Assembly (NCBI GenBank): GCA_002697475.1
Contig: NZVW01000073.1
Location: 1 to 39,724 of the forward strand
Length of the DNA stretch: 39,724 bases
Direction of reading: 5' to 3'
Source: Aquimarina sp.
GTDB lineage: Bacteria > Bacteroidota > Bacteroidia > Flavobacteriales > Flavobacteriaceae
Positions 16,030-25,943 of this stretch are shown piece by piece; within the stretch, counting starts at the first letter, position 1, and every line of letters begins with the position of its first letter. The translations under genes were made by a program, and so were the position numbers. The notes beneath the pieces were generated by a model. The model ran no database searches. It was not told where the DNA came from and saw nothing but the letters and a program-made list of their open reading frames with translations.

Positions 16030-19000
16030 ATGATAATCCCAGTGCATCAAATACAGTTGAAATTTTTTATTTACCTGATAATTAGTCTTTTATTTTTTTC
16101 TTGCCAAGAGATAGAAGAAGATAAGCTGTTAGTTATAAAAAATGCTGATGAATCTGGTGTTGATTTCAAGAATCAGCTTTCTGCAACTTCAGAGCTCAAT
16201 ATACTGACTTATTTATACTATTATAATGGAGCCGGCGTTGCTGTAGCAGATTTTGATAATGATGGATGGGAAGATGTATACTTTGTTTCTAATCAAGGAC
16301 AAAATAAACTATATCTCAATCAAAGGAATATCAAATTTAAAGAAAATACACCTGAAATTTTAAAGCAAAATGAGGGCTGGTCGACCGGTGTGAGTATTGT
16401 AGATATAAATGCTGACGGATTAAAAGATATTTATCTGTGCAAGATTGGAGATTATAATGGTATCAAAGGAAGAAACATGCTTTTTGTCAATAAAGGTGCG
16501 GATGCTAATGGTAAATTAGTATTTGAAGAAGAGGCAGAAAATTATAATCTTGATATTATTTCTTTTGCAACTCAATCTTCGTTTTTTGATTATGATTTGG
16601 ATGGGGATTTAGATATGTATTTATTAAACCATTCAGTTCATCCCAATAGAACTTATGGTAGAGGATCCAAAAGAACCGTTGAAGATTCACTTTCCGGAGA
16701 TCGATTATACAGAAATGATAACGGAATATTTACTGATGTTTCTCAACAAACCGGAATTTATCAAGGCGCTATAGGTTATGGTTTGGGAGTATTGACTACA
16801 GACATAAATAATGATGGTTTTCCTGATATTTATGTGGCTAACGATTTCTTTGAAAATGATTATCTGTATATTAATAACCAGGATGGGACTTTTAATGAAA
16901 TCATTTCTTCTGATCAAAATACTGTAGGGCATACATCTCATTATTCTATGGGCGTTGATATCGAAGACCTCAATAATGATGGTCTTAATGATATATTCTC
17001 CTTAGATATGTTACCTGAAAATCTATCAACGTTTAAGTCTTCCGGTACAGAATATGGTTTTACAATTTATAACCAATACCTAAAGAATGGCTATAAACCG
17101 CAATATATGCAAAATGCGTTGCAGCTAAATCGGGGTGCAAGTGGTTTTTCAGAAATTGCATTTTTGTCTGGAGTTGCCGCTTCAGAATGGAGTTGGGCAC
17201 CTCTAATTCAGGATTTTGACAATGATGGTTATAAAGATATTTTTATTTCTAATGGTATTAAAGGCGCTACTAATGACATGGATTTTATAAGCTTTATTGC
17301 TAATGATAATATCCAAAAGCGTATTAATAAAGGAATGACCAAGGAGGATTTAGCATTGATTGATGAAATCCCTGAGAAGAAAGTGAGTAATTACTTTTAT
17401 AAAAATAATGGAGACTTAAGTTTTTCAGATGTCTCTGGTATTTGGGCAGTAAATGTACCGTCCTTTAGTAATGGGGCAGTTTATGCTGATCTTGATAATG
17501 ATGGAGATCTTGATATTGTGGTCAATAACGTAAACGAACAAGCGTTTATCTACGAAAATAGAAGTACAGAAAAGTATCCTGAAAGGAATTTTCTTCAAAT
17601 CAAACTTAAAAATAATACGAATAATATTGCGGCGATAGGAGCCAGAGTCCAGGTTTATTTTGGAGATCAAATATTATATAATTCATTGACATCTTCAAGG
17701 GGATATTTATCTTCAGTATCTGAAGTACTTACCATGGGACTCGGAAAACAAAAAAAGGTAGATTCTTTGATTGTTTCCTGGCCCGAAGGGGAAAAAGAGG
17801 TTTTTAGAAATATAAAAATCAATTCAGCTAATACACTTGTAAGAGGTAATGGGTTTTATATAAAGCCAAATCAAGAGACTAAAATTCAGAATAAAACTGA
17901 ATCTGCTACTTTAAACTATAGGCATAAAGACTATGAGACAAAGGATTTTTCGTATGAACCATTAGCTCCTTTTGCTATTTCAAATGAGGGGCCTCATGTA
18001 AGCTGTTTAGATATCAATGATGATGGATTTGAAGACATTTTTATACCTGGAGGGCGATTTGAAAGTTCAAAATTATACCTTCAAAATAAAGAAGGTATTT
18101 TTACTGAACAAACCTTTTCTGATTTCAATCTACACAAAAAATATGAAGATATAGGTCAAACCATATTTGATGTGGATAGTGATGGTGATAAGGATATTAT
18201 TATTGTATCAGGTGGCAATGAAAGTATCACGGGATATAACTCACCTCCTAGACTATATCTTAATGAATCCGGTAATTTTAAGTTTAAACAACAAGCTTTC
18301 AATATTGACGAATTAAATGCATCTACTGTAACTCAAGGAGATATAGATAACGATGGAGATATCGACCTATTTATTGGAGCCAATTCAATTCCGGGCAGCT
18401 ATGGTAAAGTTCCTGATAGTTACTTAATGTTAAATGATGGTCAGGGTAATTTTAGTACAAGCGCTAATTTTGATACTAAAATGGGATTGGTGTATGATGC
18501 TAAGTTTATGGATTTTGATAAGGATAATGATCTTGATTTGATCGTAGTAGGTCATTATATGCCGATATCTATATTTTTAAATGATGGTAAAGGTAATTTT
18601 GAGAAAAGATTATCAGAATCCTTGTCAAATTCAAAAGGATGGTGGAATACTATGGATGTAGCGGATTATGATAATGATGGAGATCTTGATATAGTGGCGG
18701 GCAACTGGGGATTAAATACAAGATTAAGAGCCTCCTTAGAGAAACCAATAATATTATACAGAAATGATTTTGACGGTAATGGGAAAGTAGATCCGATTGT
18801 CACTTATTTTTATCAAAATAGAGAAACTCCTATCGCCACAAAAAGTGAGTTAACTAAACAAATTCCGGTTTTAAATAAAAACTTTCTATCTTATAAAGAT
18901 TTTGCGCAAGCAAATTTTGAAGATTATTTTTCTAAGGAGAAGATTAAGTCAGCTGAAAAACAACAAGTCTATATGTTATCAAGCACATATTTTGAAAACA

Positions 19001-19338
19001 AAGGAGATTTTAATTTTGAAGCTACTCCTTTGCCCTGGACGGCTCAGATTTCCTCTATTCAGGCAATCCGAAGTATGGATATAAATGATGATGGATATCT
19101 GGATTTGATAATTGGGGGTAATACTTATGAAATGAGTACGCAATTAGGCAGGTTAGATGGCTCTTATGGAGAAATATTGATTAATAAAGGTGGAAAAGGT
19201 TTCGTAGTCGAATCTAATAAAACATACAATATTAAAGGGGCTGTCAGATCTATAGAAAATATTACTATTAATGAAGATCAGTATCTCATATTTGGAATAA
19301 ATAACGATAGTATCAGAATCGTTAAAACAATAAAATAA
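16030..19338 (+). CDS. Double-propeller VCBS/FG-GAP + ASPIC/UnbV lipoprotein 1
   Basis: Lipoprotein of 1,102 residues (lipobox FFSC, Cys25, followed by acidic residues that fit surface export). It has 14 calcium-loop motifs of the D-x-D/N-x-D-G-x-x-D type: seven between about residues 73 and 495 (first DFDNDGWED, last DLDNDGDLD) and seven between about 660 and 1025 (first DINDDGFED, last DINDDGYLD). Between the sets, at about 519-600, is an ASPIC/UnbV domain (SSRGYLSSVSEVLTMGLG, VSWPEG). I infer two seven-bladed integrin-like propellers. A non-propeller insert (ELTKQIPVLNKNF region) precedes the last blade. It is the first of three paralogues in a row, with the next start 3 bp away. Function is unknown; surface binding is likely. 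Confidence 0.88.
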   Translation: MIIPVHQIQLKFFIYLIISLLFFSCQEIEEDKLLVIKNADESGVDFKNQLSATSELNILTYLYYYNGAGVAVADFDNDGWEDVYFVSNQGQNKLYLNQRNIKFKENTPEILKQNEGWSTGVSIVDINADGLKDIYLCKIGDYNGIKGRNMLFVNKGADANGKLVFEEEAENYNLDIISFATQSSFFDYDLDGDLDMYLLNHSVHPNRTYGRGSKRTVEDSLSGDRLYRNDNGIFTDVSQQTGIYQGAIGYGLGVLTTDINNDGFPDIYVANDFFENDYLYINNQDGTFNEIISSDQNTVGHTSHYSMGVDIEDLNNDGLNDIFSLDMLPENLSTFKSSGTEYGFTIYNQYLKNGYKPQYMQNALQLNRGASGFSEIAFLSGVAASEWSWAPLIQDFDNDGYKDIFISNGIKGATNDMDFISFIANDNIQKRINKGMTKEDLALIDEIPEKKVSNYFYKNNGDLSFSDVSGIWAVNVPSFSNGAVYADLDNDGDLDIVVNNVNEQAFIYENRSTEKYPERNFLQIKLKNNTNNIAAIGARVQVYFGDQILYNSLTSSRGYLSSVSEVLTMGLGKQKKVDSLIVSWPEGEKEVFRNIKINSANTLVRGNGFYIKPNQETKIQNKTESATLNYRHKDYETKDFSYEPLAPFAISNEGPHVSCLDINDDGFEDIFIPGGRFESSKLYLQNKEGIFTEQTFSDFNLHKKYEDIGQTIFDVDSDGDKDIIIVSGGNESITGYNSPPRLYLNESGNFKFKQQAFNIDELNASTVTQGDIDNDGDIDLFIGANSIPGSYGKVPDSYLMLNDGQGNFSTSANFDTKMGLVYDAKFMDFDKDNDLDLIVVGHYMPISIFLNDGKGNFEKRLSESLSNSKGWWNTMDVADYDNDGDLDIVAGNWGLNTRLRASLEKPIILYRNDFDGNGKVDPIVTYFYQNRETPIATKSELTKQIPVLNKNFLSYKDFAQANFEDYFSKEKIKSAEKQQVYMLSSTYFENKGDFNFEATPLPWTAQISSIQAIRSMDINDDGYLDLIIGGNTYEMSTQLGRLDGSYGEILINKGGKGFVVESNKTYNIKGAVRSIENITINEDQYLIFGINNDSIRIVKTIK

Positions 19339-19341
19339 CAG

Positions 19342-22300
19342 ATGTATAAAATTTTCACACTTATATTCTTATTGTCTATTAGTATTTCTTGTAGTGAAAA
19401 GGATAATACTCAAGAAAAGCAACAAGATGGACCCACAGAGGAAACTCTTTTCACAAAATTGCCCTCGGATAGCACTCATATTAAGTTTACAAATTATGTG
19501 ACTAATGAGCGGGACTTCAATATTTTTAAATATAGAAACTTTTATAATGGAGGTGGAGTTGCTATTGGGGATATCAACAATGATGGTCTTGCTGATATTT
19601 ACCTGACCGCGAATAGAAGTGAAAATAGGCTGTACCTCAATCAGGGGGATTTTAAATTTAAAGATATAGCTGAATCTTCAGGAACTACAGGTAAAAATTC
19701 TTGGTCTACCGGTGTTGTTATGGTTGATATCAATGCCGATGGATTATTGGATATTTATGTGTGCAATGCCGGGAATGTCAAGGGGGATAATCAAAAAAAT
19801 GAACTTTTCATTAATAACGGGGATTTAACATTTACAGAAAAAGCAGAAGAATATAATCTTGCGGATAGCGGTTTCACTACCCACGCGGCATTTTTTGATT
19901 ACGATGGAGATGGAGATTTAGATGTATATATTTTAAACAATAGTTTTATTCCGGTAAGTAGTCTGAGTTTTGTTAATAAACGAAATCTTAGAGCAGAAGA
20001 ATGGGACATCCCCGAAATTCTGAAAGGTGGCGGTGACAAATTATTACGCAATGATAATGGCAAATTTAGAGATGTAAGTCAAGAAGCAGGTATATATGGA
20101 AGCCTTATTGGCTTTGGTCTGGGAGTTACTATTGGTGATGTTAATCAGGATCTGTTGCCGGATATTTATGTTTCTAATGATTTCTATGAAAGGGATTATC
20201 TGTATATAAATAAAGGAGATGGAACCTTTTCTGAGGAAATAAAAGATTGGGTAAAGCATCTGAGTATTTCGTCAATGGGCGCAGATATGGCGGATATAAA
20301 TAATGATGGTTATCCTGAAATATTTGTAACCGATATGCTTCCTGAAGATGATCAAAGATTAAAGGAAACCAGTTCTTTTGAGACTTATGATGTTTATCAA
20401 TTAAAAAAAGGCAGGGATTTCTATAATCAATACATGCAGAATTCACTACAATTAAATAATGGAGACAATTCATTTTCTGAAATAGCATTTTATAGTGGTG
20501 TTGCAAAGACAGATTGGAGCTGGGGAGCATTACTCTTCGATATGGATAATGATGGTTATAGAGACATTTTTGTGAGTAATGGGATTTATCACGATCTGAC
20601 AGATCAGGATTTTATGAACTTCTTTGCTAATGATATTATTAGAAGGATGACCCTGACAGGAAAAAAGGAAGAAGTAGATTCTATTATCAACAAAATGCCA
20701 TCTCACCCTATTCCTAATTACGCCTTTAAAAATAATAAAGATTTGACTTTCTCCGATGTCAGTTCAGTCTGGGGGTTCGAAGAACCTACTTTTTCTAATG
20801 GAGCCGCGTATGGCGATTTGGATAATGATGGGGATTTAGATCTTATCATTAATAATTTTAATAATGAAGCATTTGTATACAGAAATGACACTGACAATCT
20901 TGATCATAATTATTTAAAATTTAAAGTTAAAGGAGAAGGACAGAATACCTTTGGCATAGGTACAATTATAGAATTATTTGTGGATGATGAAATTATTAGA
21001 CAGGAGTTAATACCATCAAGAGGATTTCAATCCTCTGTGGATTTTACAATTGCAGTAGGATTAGGACAAAAGGATAAAATAGATTCTGTTCGGGTTATTT
21101 ATCCAAATCATAAATACGAAACTTTAAAGATAGAAGGTTTAAATAAAGTTGTTGAATTGGATCAAAAAGATGCAGCTTTAGTGTATCGTATTAAACCAAA
21201 AGAAAATGATCAACTACTTACACTAATTGAAGCTGATTTTATTGCGCATAAGGAAGATTCATATGTCGACTTTGATTATGAGGGTCTAATCTATAAAATG
21301 CAGTCAAAGGAAGGTCCTGCATTAGCTATAGCAGATGTAAATGATGATGGAAATGATGATGTTTTTATTGGAGGAGCATATGGACAAGCTGGTAAGTTGT
21401 ATTATCAGCAAGATTCTGGCAAGTTCATATCTTCTAAGTTTATGACCGAGGACTTTTTTGAAGACACTGTAGCAGCTTTCGCAGATGTAGATGGTGATAA
21501 TGACTTGGATTTGGTTATCGGTTCAGGGGGCAACTTTAAAGGAGCAAGAACCGGAGTGCGATATTATGTAAATGATGGAAAAGGTAATTTCTCCAGAGGT
21601 TCAATTATTCTTCCTACAGAATCTAATATTTCTACGCTTAAATTATATGATTTTGATCAGGATGGAGACCTGGATATTTTCGCAGGTAGTCTTAGTAGGA
21701 TTGGAGTTTACGGAACAAATCCGGATAATTATCTACTACAGAATAATGGTAAAGGAAACTTTACAGACGTCACACCTAAAATAGCTCCAGATCTTAGATC
21801 CATCGGAATGGTTACTGATGCAACCTGGGAGGATTTTGATAACGATGGGATTAAAGATTTATTAGTTGTCGGAGAGTGGATGAGCCCTTTAATTTACCTA
21901 AATAAGAAAACTCAATTTAAGCCCTTTCAAACAACGCTTAATGAGCTATCAGGCATGTACAATGCTGTAAAAGCTGAGGATCTGGATGGCGATGGCGACG
22001 TTGATATTGTTTTAGGGAATCAAGGATTAAATGCCCCTTATCAAGCCACAAATCAACATCCTATTAAATTGTATATTTCTGATTTTGATAATAATGGTAC
22101 AGTTGAGCAGATTATGACACAAACTATCAATGGTAAAGACATACCTATCCATTTAAAAAAGGAGTTAACAAGTCAATTGCCTTTTCTTAAAAAGCAGAAT
22201 ATTAAATTCTCTGAATACGCTACTAAGTCAATTGATCAACTTTTTAATAAGGAAATTTTAAGTAAGGCTGATATAAAGGAGGTTAATCAATTTGCCAGTT

Positions 22301-22653
22301 TAGTGGCTTATAATGAGGGAGATGGAAAATTCAACGTTCAGGAATTACCGGGTAGAGTGCAACTTTCGTGTATTTGTAGTATAGAAACGTATGATTTTAA
22401 TAATGATGGCATTAAAGATTTGATTTTAGGAGGTAATAATTATAATCTGAAGCCTCAATTTTCAAGACAGGATGCAAGCAGGGGGAATATTTTAGTAAGT
22501 AGGGATAAGAAGGAGTATAAGAACTCTGAAAATTCAGGTTTCATTGTTGATGGCGAAGTTAAGGGACTAGGTTGGGTAAAAAATAGTTCTGGAAAACAAT
22601 TCTTAATTACGGCAATTAATGATGAGGCTCCAAAAGTTTTCAAACTCAATTAG
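19342..22653 (+). CDS. Double-propeller VCBS/FG-GAP + ASPIC/UnbV lipoprotein 2
   Basis: Paralogue of its neighbours, 1,103 residues, lipobox SISC (Cys17). The same 7 + 7 calcium-loop pattern is present: from DINNDGLAD at about residue 76 to DLDNDGDLD at about 491, and from DVNDDGNDD at about 665 to DFNNDGIKD at about 1018, with the ASPIC/UnbV domain at about 521-600 (SRGFQSSVDFTIAVGLG). The fourth loop is degenerate (DVNQDLLPD, lacking the Gly), so that blade may not bind calcium. It is separated from lipoprotein 1 by 3 bp and from lipoprotein 3 by 1 bp, so all three must be co-translated from one mRNA. Confidence 0.88.
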   Translation: MYKIFTLIFLLSISISCSEKDNTQEKQQDGPTEETLFTKLPSDSTHIKFTNYVTNERDFNIFKYRNFYNGGGVAIGDINNDGLADIYLTANRSENRLYLNQGDFKFKDIAESSGTTGKNSWSTGVVMVDINADGLLDIYVCNAGNVKGDNQKNELFINNGDLTFTEKAEEYNLADSGFTTHAAFFDYDGDGDLDVYILNNSFIPVSSLSFVNKRNLRAEEWDIPEILKGGGDKLLRNDNGKFRDVSQEAGIYGSLIGFGLGVTIGDVNQDLLPDIYVSNDFYERDYLYINKGDGTFSEEIKDWVKHLSISSMGADMADINNDGYPEIFVTDMLPEDDQRLKETSSFETYDVYQLKKGRDFYNQYMQNSLQLNNGDNSFSEIAFYSGVAKTDWSWGALLFDMDNDGYRDIFVSNGIYHDLTDQDFMNFFANDIIRRMTLTGKKEEVDSIINKMPSHPIPNYAFKNNKDLTFSDVSSVWGFEEPTFSNGAAYGDLDNDGDLDLIINNFNNEAFVYRNDTDNLDHNYLKFKVKGEGQNTFGIGTIIELFVDDEIIRQELIPSRGFQSSVDFTIAVGLGQKDKIDSVRVIYPNHKYETLKIEGLNKVVELDQKDAALVYRIKPKENDQLLTLIEADFIAHKEDSYVDFDYEGLIYKMQSKEGPALAIADVNDDGNDDVFIGGAYGQAGKLYYQQDSGKFISSKFMTEDFFEDTVAAFADVDGDNDLDLVIGSGGNFKGARTGVRYYVNDGKGNFSRGSIILPTESNISTLKLYDFDQDGDLDIFAGSLSRIGVYGTNPDNYLLQNNGKGNFTDVTPKIAPDLRSIGMVTDATWEDFDNDGIKDLLVVGEWMSPLIYLNKKTQFKPFQTTLNELSGMYNAVKAEDLDGDGDVDIVLGNQGLNAPYQATNQHPIKLYISDFDNNGTVEQIMTQTINGKDIPIHLKKELTSQLPFLKKQNIKFSEYATKSIDQLFNKEILSKADIKEVNQFASLVAYNEGDGKFNVQELPGRVQLSCICSIETYDFNNDGIKDLILGGNNYNLKPQFSRQDASRGNILVSRDKKEYKNSENSGFIVDGEVKGLGWVKNSSGKQFLITAINDEAPKVFKLN

Positions 22654-22654
22654 A

Positions 22655-25600
22655 ATGTGCTTACAAAGATTTTTAGTTTTTTCACTCATTTGCAGTCTTT
22701 TAGCAGTTAATATGTCCTGCACTAATAAAAAGGAGGTCGAAGTTGACACTCTTTTTAAAACTCTGCACGCCTCAGAAACAGGATTAAACTTCAAAAACAC
22801 ATTAAATCCCTCTGACAGTTTAAACATATTAGACTACCTGTATTATTATAATGGGGCAGGTGTTGCTGTTGGCGATGTAAATAACGATGGGTTACCAGAT
22901 GTGTTTCTAACTGCTAATCAAGGAAAAAATGCTTTATTTCTAAATAAAGGAAATTTCACTTTTGAAGATGTGACTTCTGCCGCAGGATTACAAGGTCATG
23001 CAGATTGGAATACCGGGGCAATAATGGCTGATGTTAATGGCGATGGATTTTTAGATATATATGTCTGTGCTGTTACAGGTATACATAACTTTAAAGGCAG
23101 AAACGAACTCTACATAAATAATGGTGATGGTACTTTTGTAGAAAAAGCAGAAGCTTTTGGTTTGGGTTTTACAAACTATACTACCTCTGCAGCATTTTTT
23201 GACTATGATAATGATGGTGATTTAGACATGTACTTGTTAAATCACGCCATTCATACACAAAATTCATTTGGTAAGGCTTCTATAAGAGAAAACAGGGTTG
23301 ATCAAAGCGGCGATAAATTACTTAGAAACGATAACAACATATTTGTTGACGTTAGTGAAGAAGCAGGAATATACGGAGGAGCTAACGGTTATGGATTAGG
23401 CATAGCTACTGCAGATTTTAATAACGATGGATACACAGATATTTATGTAAGCAATGACTTTCACGAAGATGATTATTACTATGTTAATAATGGTGACGGT
23501 ACATTTTCTGAAAAGTTGAAAGAAGACTTTTCCCAAACCAGTAGATTTTCTATGGGTAATGATGTGTCTGATATAAATCATGATGGCTATGTTGACATTT
23601 TTACGTTGGATATGACTCCGCAAGAAGAAAATGTATTGAAAGCATCCATGGGTGATGAGACTTATGATATGCTCAGAATGAGAGTGGATCGCCTGGGTTA
23701 CCATTATCAGTTTGCACGCAATATGTTGCAGATCAATAATGGTGGTCAGTTTTTTTCAGAAACCGCGTTATTAAGTGGTATAGCAGAAACAGATTGGAGC
23801 TGGTCGGCATTGTTTGCTGATTATGATCAGGATGGAGAACAGGATGTTTTTATATCTAATGGTATTCCTAAAAGACCAAACGACTTGGATTATATTAAGT
23901 ATATCTCCAATAAACAAATCAGGGAGAAAGTAAACAACTCCAGATTTGTAGATCAAAAGGCTTTAGACATCATGCCATCAGGAAAGGTGCCTAACTATTT
24001 TTATAAAGGGGAATCAGACTTAAGTTTCGAAGATGTTACCAGGGATTGGATAGGAAATAGCGCTGTAGTAGCTAATGGAAGTGCTTATGCAGATTTGGAT
24101 AATGATGGTGATTTGGATATCGTTACCAACACCATAGACTCAGAAGTGGTTATTTATAAAAATACCATCGACACAGCTTCCAATTATTTGACTTTAAGAT
24201 TTAAATATAAAGATCATAACCCCTTTGGCTTGGGAACAAAAGTACTTTCTTATCATAATGGCATATTACAGTATAAACAGTTGTTTACTTCAAAAGGTTT
24301 TCAGTCATCATCGGAGCCCATTATACATTTTGGATATGGTAAAACAGAAACAATTGATTCATTAAAAATAATATGGCCAGATCAGACAATACAGATAGCA
24401 GAAAATATTAAAACTAATCAAAAACTGACAATTCAGGTACTGCATAAGAGGGATAAAGTAGATTACACAGTGCTATTTCCTAAGAAAAGGAAGTGGTTTA
24501 GAGGAATAGATAGCCTGCCTGGTCTATGTTACGAACATAAAGAAAATAACTACATTGATTTTAATCGTCAAAAACTAATTCCATATAAAGTTTCGGACAA
24601 AGGGCCGGCAGTTGTTGTCTCGGATTTCAATAATGATGGTTTGGATGATTTATTTTTTGGTAGCTCAAAGAACTTTAAATCTGAAGTCTATTTACAAACA
24701 AAAAATGGATTTCAAAAGCTAGACATACCCTTCTTGCATGATGATAAAGACCAGGAGGATATAGTCGCAATTGCAGAGGATTTTGATCAGGACGGTAGCA
24801 AAGACCTTTTAATTGGTTCTGCCGGAGGAGAAATTTTATATACTAAAGAAAAACTTCAGGATAGATTATATCTTAATAAGAATACTAACTTTAATAGGGC
24901 CTCTTTTCCTAAAATAAATGCAAACACCTCTGTAATTGCTCCACACGATATCGATGGCGACGGTGATTTGGATATATTTATAGGGAGTTATATTTCTGCT
25001 GATAATTTTGGGAAAATACCAGAATCATTTTTGCTGATAAATGATAATAACAATTTCCATATTTCAAATCAAAAAGAATTGAAATCCTTGGGAATGGTTA
25101 CAGATGCTATTTGGTCGGATATAGATGGCGACGGAAATAAGGAACTTTTTGTTGTGGGAGAGTGGATGTCTCCTAAAATTTTGAAATATACATCTGGATC
25201 GTTTAAGGATATGACTAATAAATATCTGGGTAATATGCCTCTGGGGTTGTGGCAAATGATAAAACCATTTGACGTTGATAGCGATGGAGATACAGATTAT
25301 GTTTTGGGTAATTTTGGGACAAATACTAAGTTTAAAGCAACTGGTGATCATCCGTTAAGAATGTACTATTCTGATTTTGATAGCAATGGTACTCCGGAGA
25401 CCATTATTGCATTATACAAAGAAGGGCAATATTATCCAATTTTAGGGCTAGACGAATTAGCTGCGCAGATGAATTTTTTGAAAAAGAAGTATACCAGTTA
25501 TCGCGATTTTGCGGGTAAAACTCTGGAAGAAATATTGGGTAGAGATAAATTGGATGAAGCTAAACTTTTTGAAGTTACTGAGCTTAGATCAGGATATCTG

Positions 25601-25936
25601 AGGAATGATAATGATAATTATACTTTTAAATCCTTTGAAAATAGTATGCAAATAGCTCCCATAACTAAAGCACTAAATTATGATTTTGAAGGGGATGGAG
25701 AACAAGAATTATTACTTGCAGGTAATTATACGGGTTTAATACCCTATCATAGTAAATTGGATGCCTTTGCGGGTGCGATTATAAAGACAGGGAAAATAAT
25801 TGAAGGTAAAGATATTGGGTTAAACCTGACACAACATGTAGTTAGAGGATTAAATATTCTTAAATTTGATAGTAAAGAATATATCATCGTAACTATGAAT
25901 AATGATAAGCCACAGATTTATGAATTGGTTAAATAG
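22655..25936 (+). CDS. Double-propeller VCBS/FG-GAP + ASPIC/UnbV lipoprotein 3
   Basis: Third paralogue, 1,093 residues from the ATG at 22655. I chose this start because it lies directly behind the previous stop and yields a clean lipoprotein signal (NMSC, Cys22); an upstream in-frame ATG would overlap the previous gene by 35 bp. It has seven loops from DVNNDGLPD (about residue 74) to DLDNDGDLD (about 481), the ASPIC/UnbV domain at about 509-585 (SKGFQSSSEPIIHFGYG, IIWPDQ), and seven loops from DFNNDGLDD (about 658) to DFEGDGEQE (about 1009). The last loops have Glu in the final position. The haloperoxidase gene follows 7 bp later. Confidence 0.88.
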   Translation: MCLQRFLVFSLICSLLAVNMSCTNKKEVEVDTLFKTLHASETGLNFKNTLNPSDSLNILDYLYYYNGAGVAVGDVNNDGLPDVFLTANQGKNALFLNKGNFTFEDVTSAAGLQGHADWNTGAIMADVNGDGFLDIYVCAVTGIHNFKGRNELYINNGDGTFVEKAEAFGLGFTNYTTSAAFFDYDNDGDLDMYLLNHAIHTQNSFGKASIRENRVDQSGDKLLRNDNNIFVDVSEEAGIYGGANGYGLGIATADFNNDGYTDIYVSNDFHEDDYYYVNNGDGTFSEKLKEDFSQTSRFSMGNDVSDINHDGYVDIFTLDMTPQEENVLKASMGDETYDMLRMRVDRLGYHYQFARNMLQINNGGQFFSETALLSGIAETDWSWSALFADYDQDGEQDVFISNGIPKRPNDLDYIKYISNKQIREKVNNSRFVDQKALDIMPSGKVPNYFYKGESDLSFEDVTRDWIGNSAVVANGSAYADLDNDGDLDIVTNTIDSEVVIYKNTIDTASNYLTLRFKYKDHNPFGLGTKVLSYHNGILQYKQLFTSKGFQSSSEPIIHFGYGKTETIDSLKIIWPDQTIQIAENIKTNQKLTIQVLHKRDKVDYTVLFPKKRKWFRGIDSLPGLCYEHKENNYIDFNRQKLIPYKVSDKGPAVVVSDFNNDGLDDLFFGSSKNFKSEVYLQTKNGFQKLDIPFLHDDKDQEDIVAIAEDFDQDGSKDLLIGSAGGEILYTKEKLQDRLYLNKNTNFNRASFPKINANTSVIAPHDIDGDGDLDIFIGSYISADNFGKIPESFLLINDNNNFHISNQKELKSLGMVTDAIWSDIDGDGNKELFVVGEWMSPKILKYTSGSFKDMTNKYLGNMPLGLWQMIKPFDVDSDGDTDYVLGNFGTNTKFKATGDHPLRMYYSDFDSNGTPETIIALYKEGQYYPILGLDELAAQMNFLKKKYTSYRDFAGKTLEEILGRDKLDEAKLFEVTELRSGYLRNDNDNYTFKSFENSMQIAPITKALNYDFEGDGEQELLLAGNYTGLIPYHSKLDAFAGAIIKTGKIIEGKDIGLNLTQHVVRGLNILKFDSKEYIIVTMNNDKPQIYELVK

Positions 25937-25943
25937 AAATAAT

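Noticed and set aside
20174..20530. 118-residue and other antisense frames across the propeller lipoprotein genes
   Set aside because: They arise because repeated GAT/AAT codons of the calcium loops lack stops on the other strand. They have no domain, signal or sensible start.
22619..22654. Upstream start for propeller lipoprotein 3
   Set aside because: It would overlap the preceding gene by 35 bp and place extra polar residues before the lipoprotein signal; the ATG at 22655 fits better.
16030..25936. Recent gene triplication or assembly repeat
   Set aside because: The three proteins share architecture but differ clearly in sequence and codons throughout, so this is an old duplication and not an assembly artefact.
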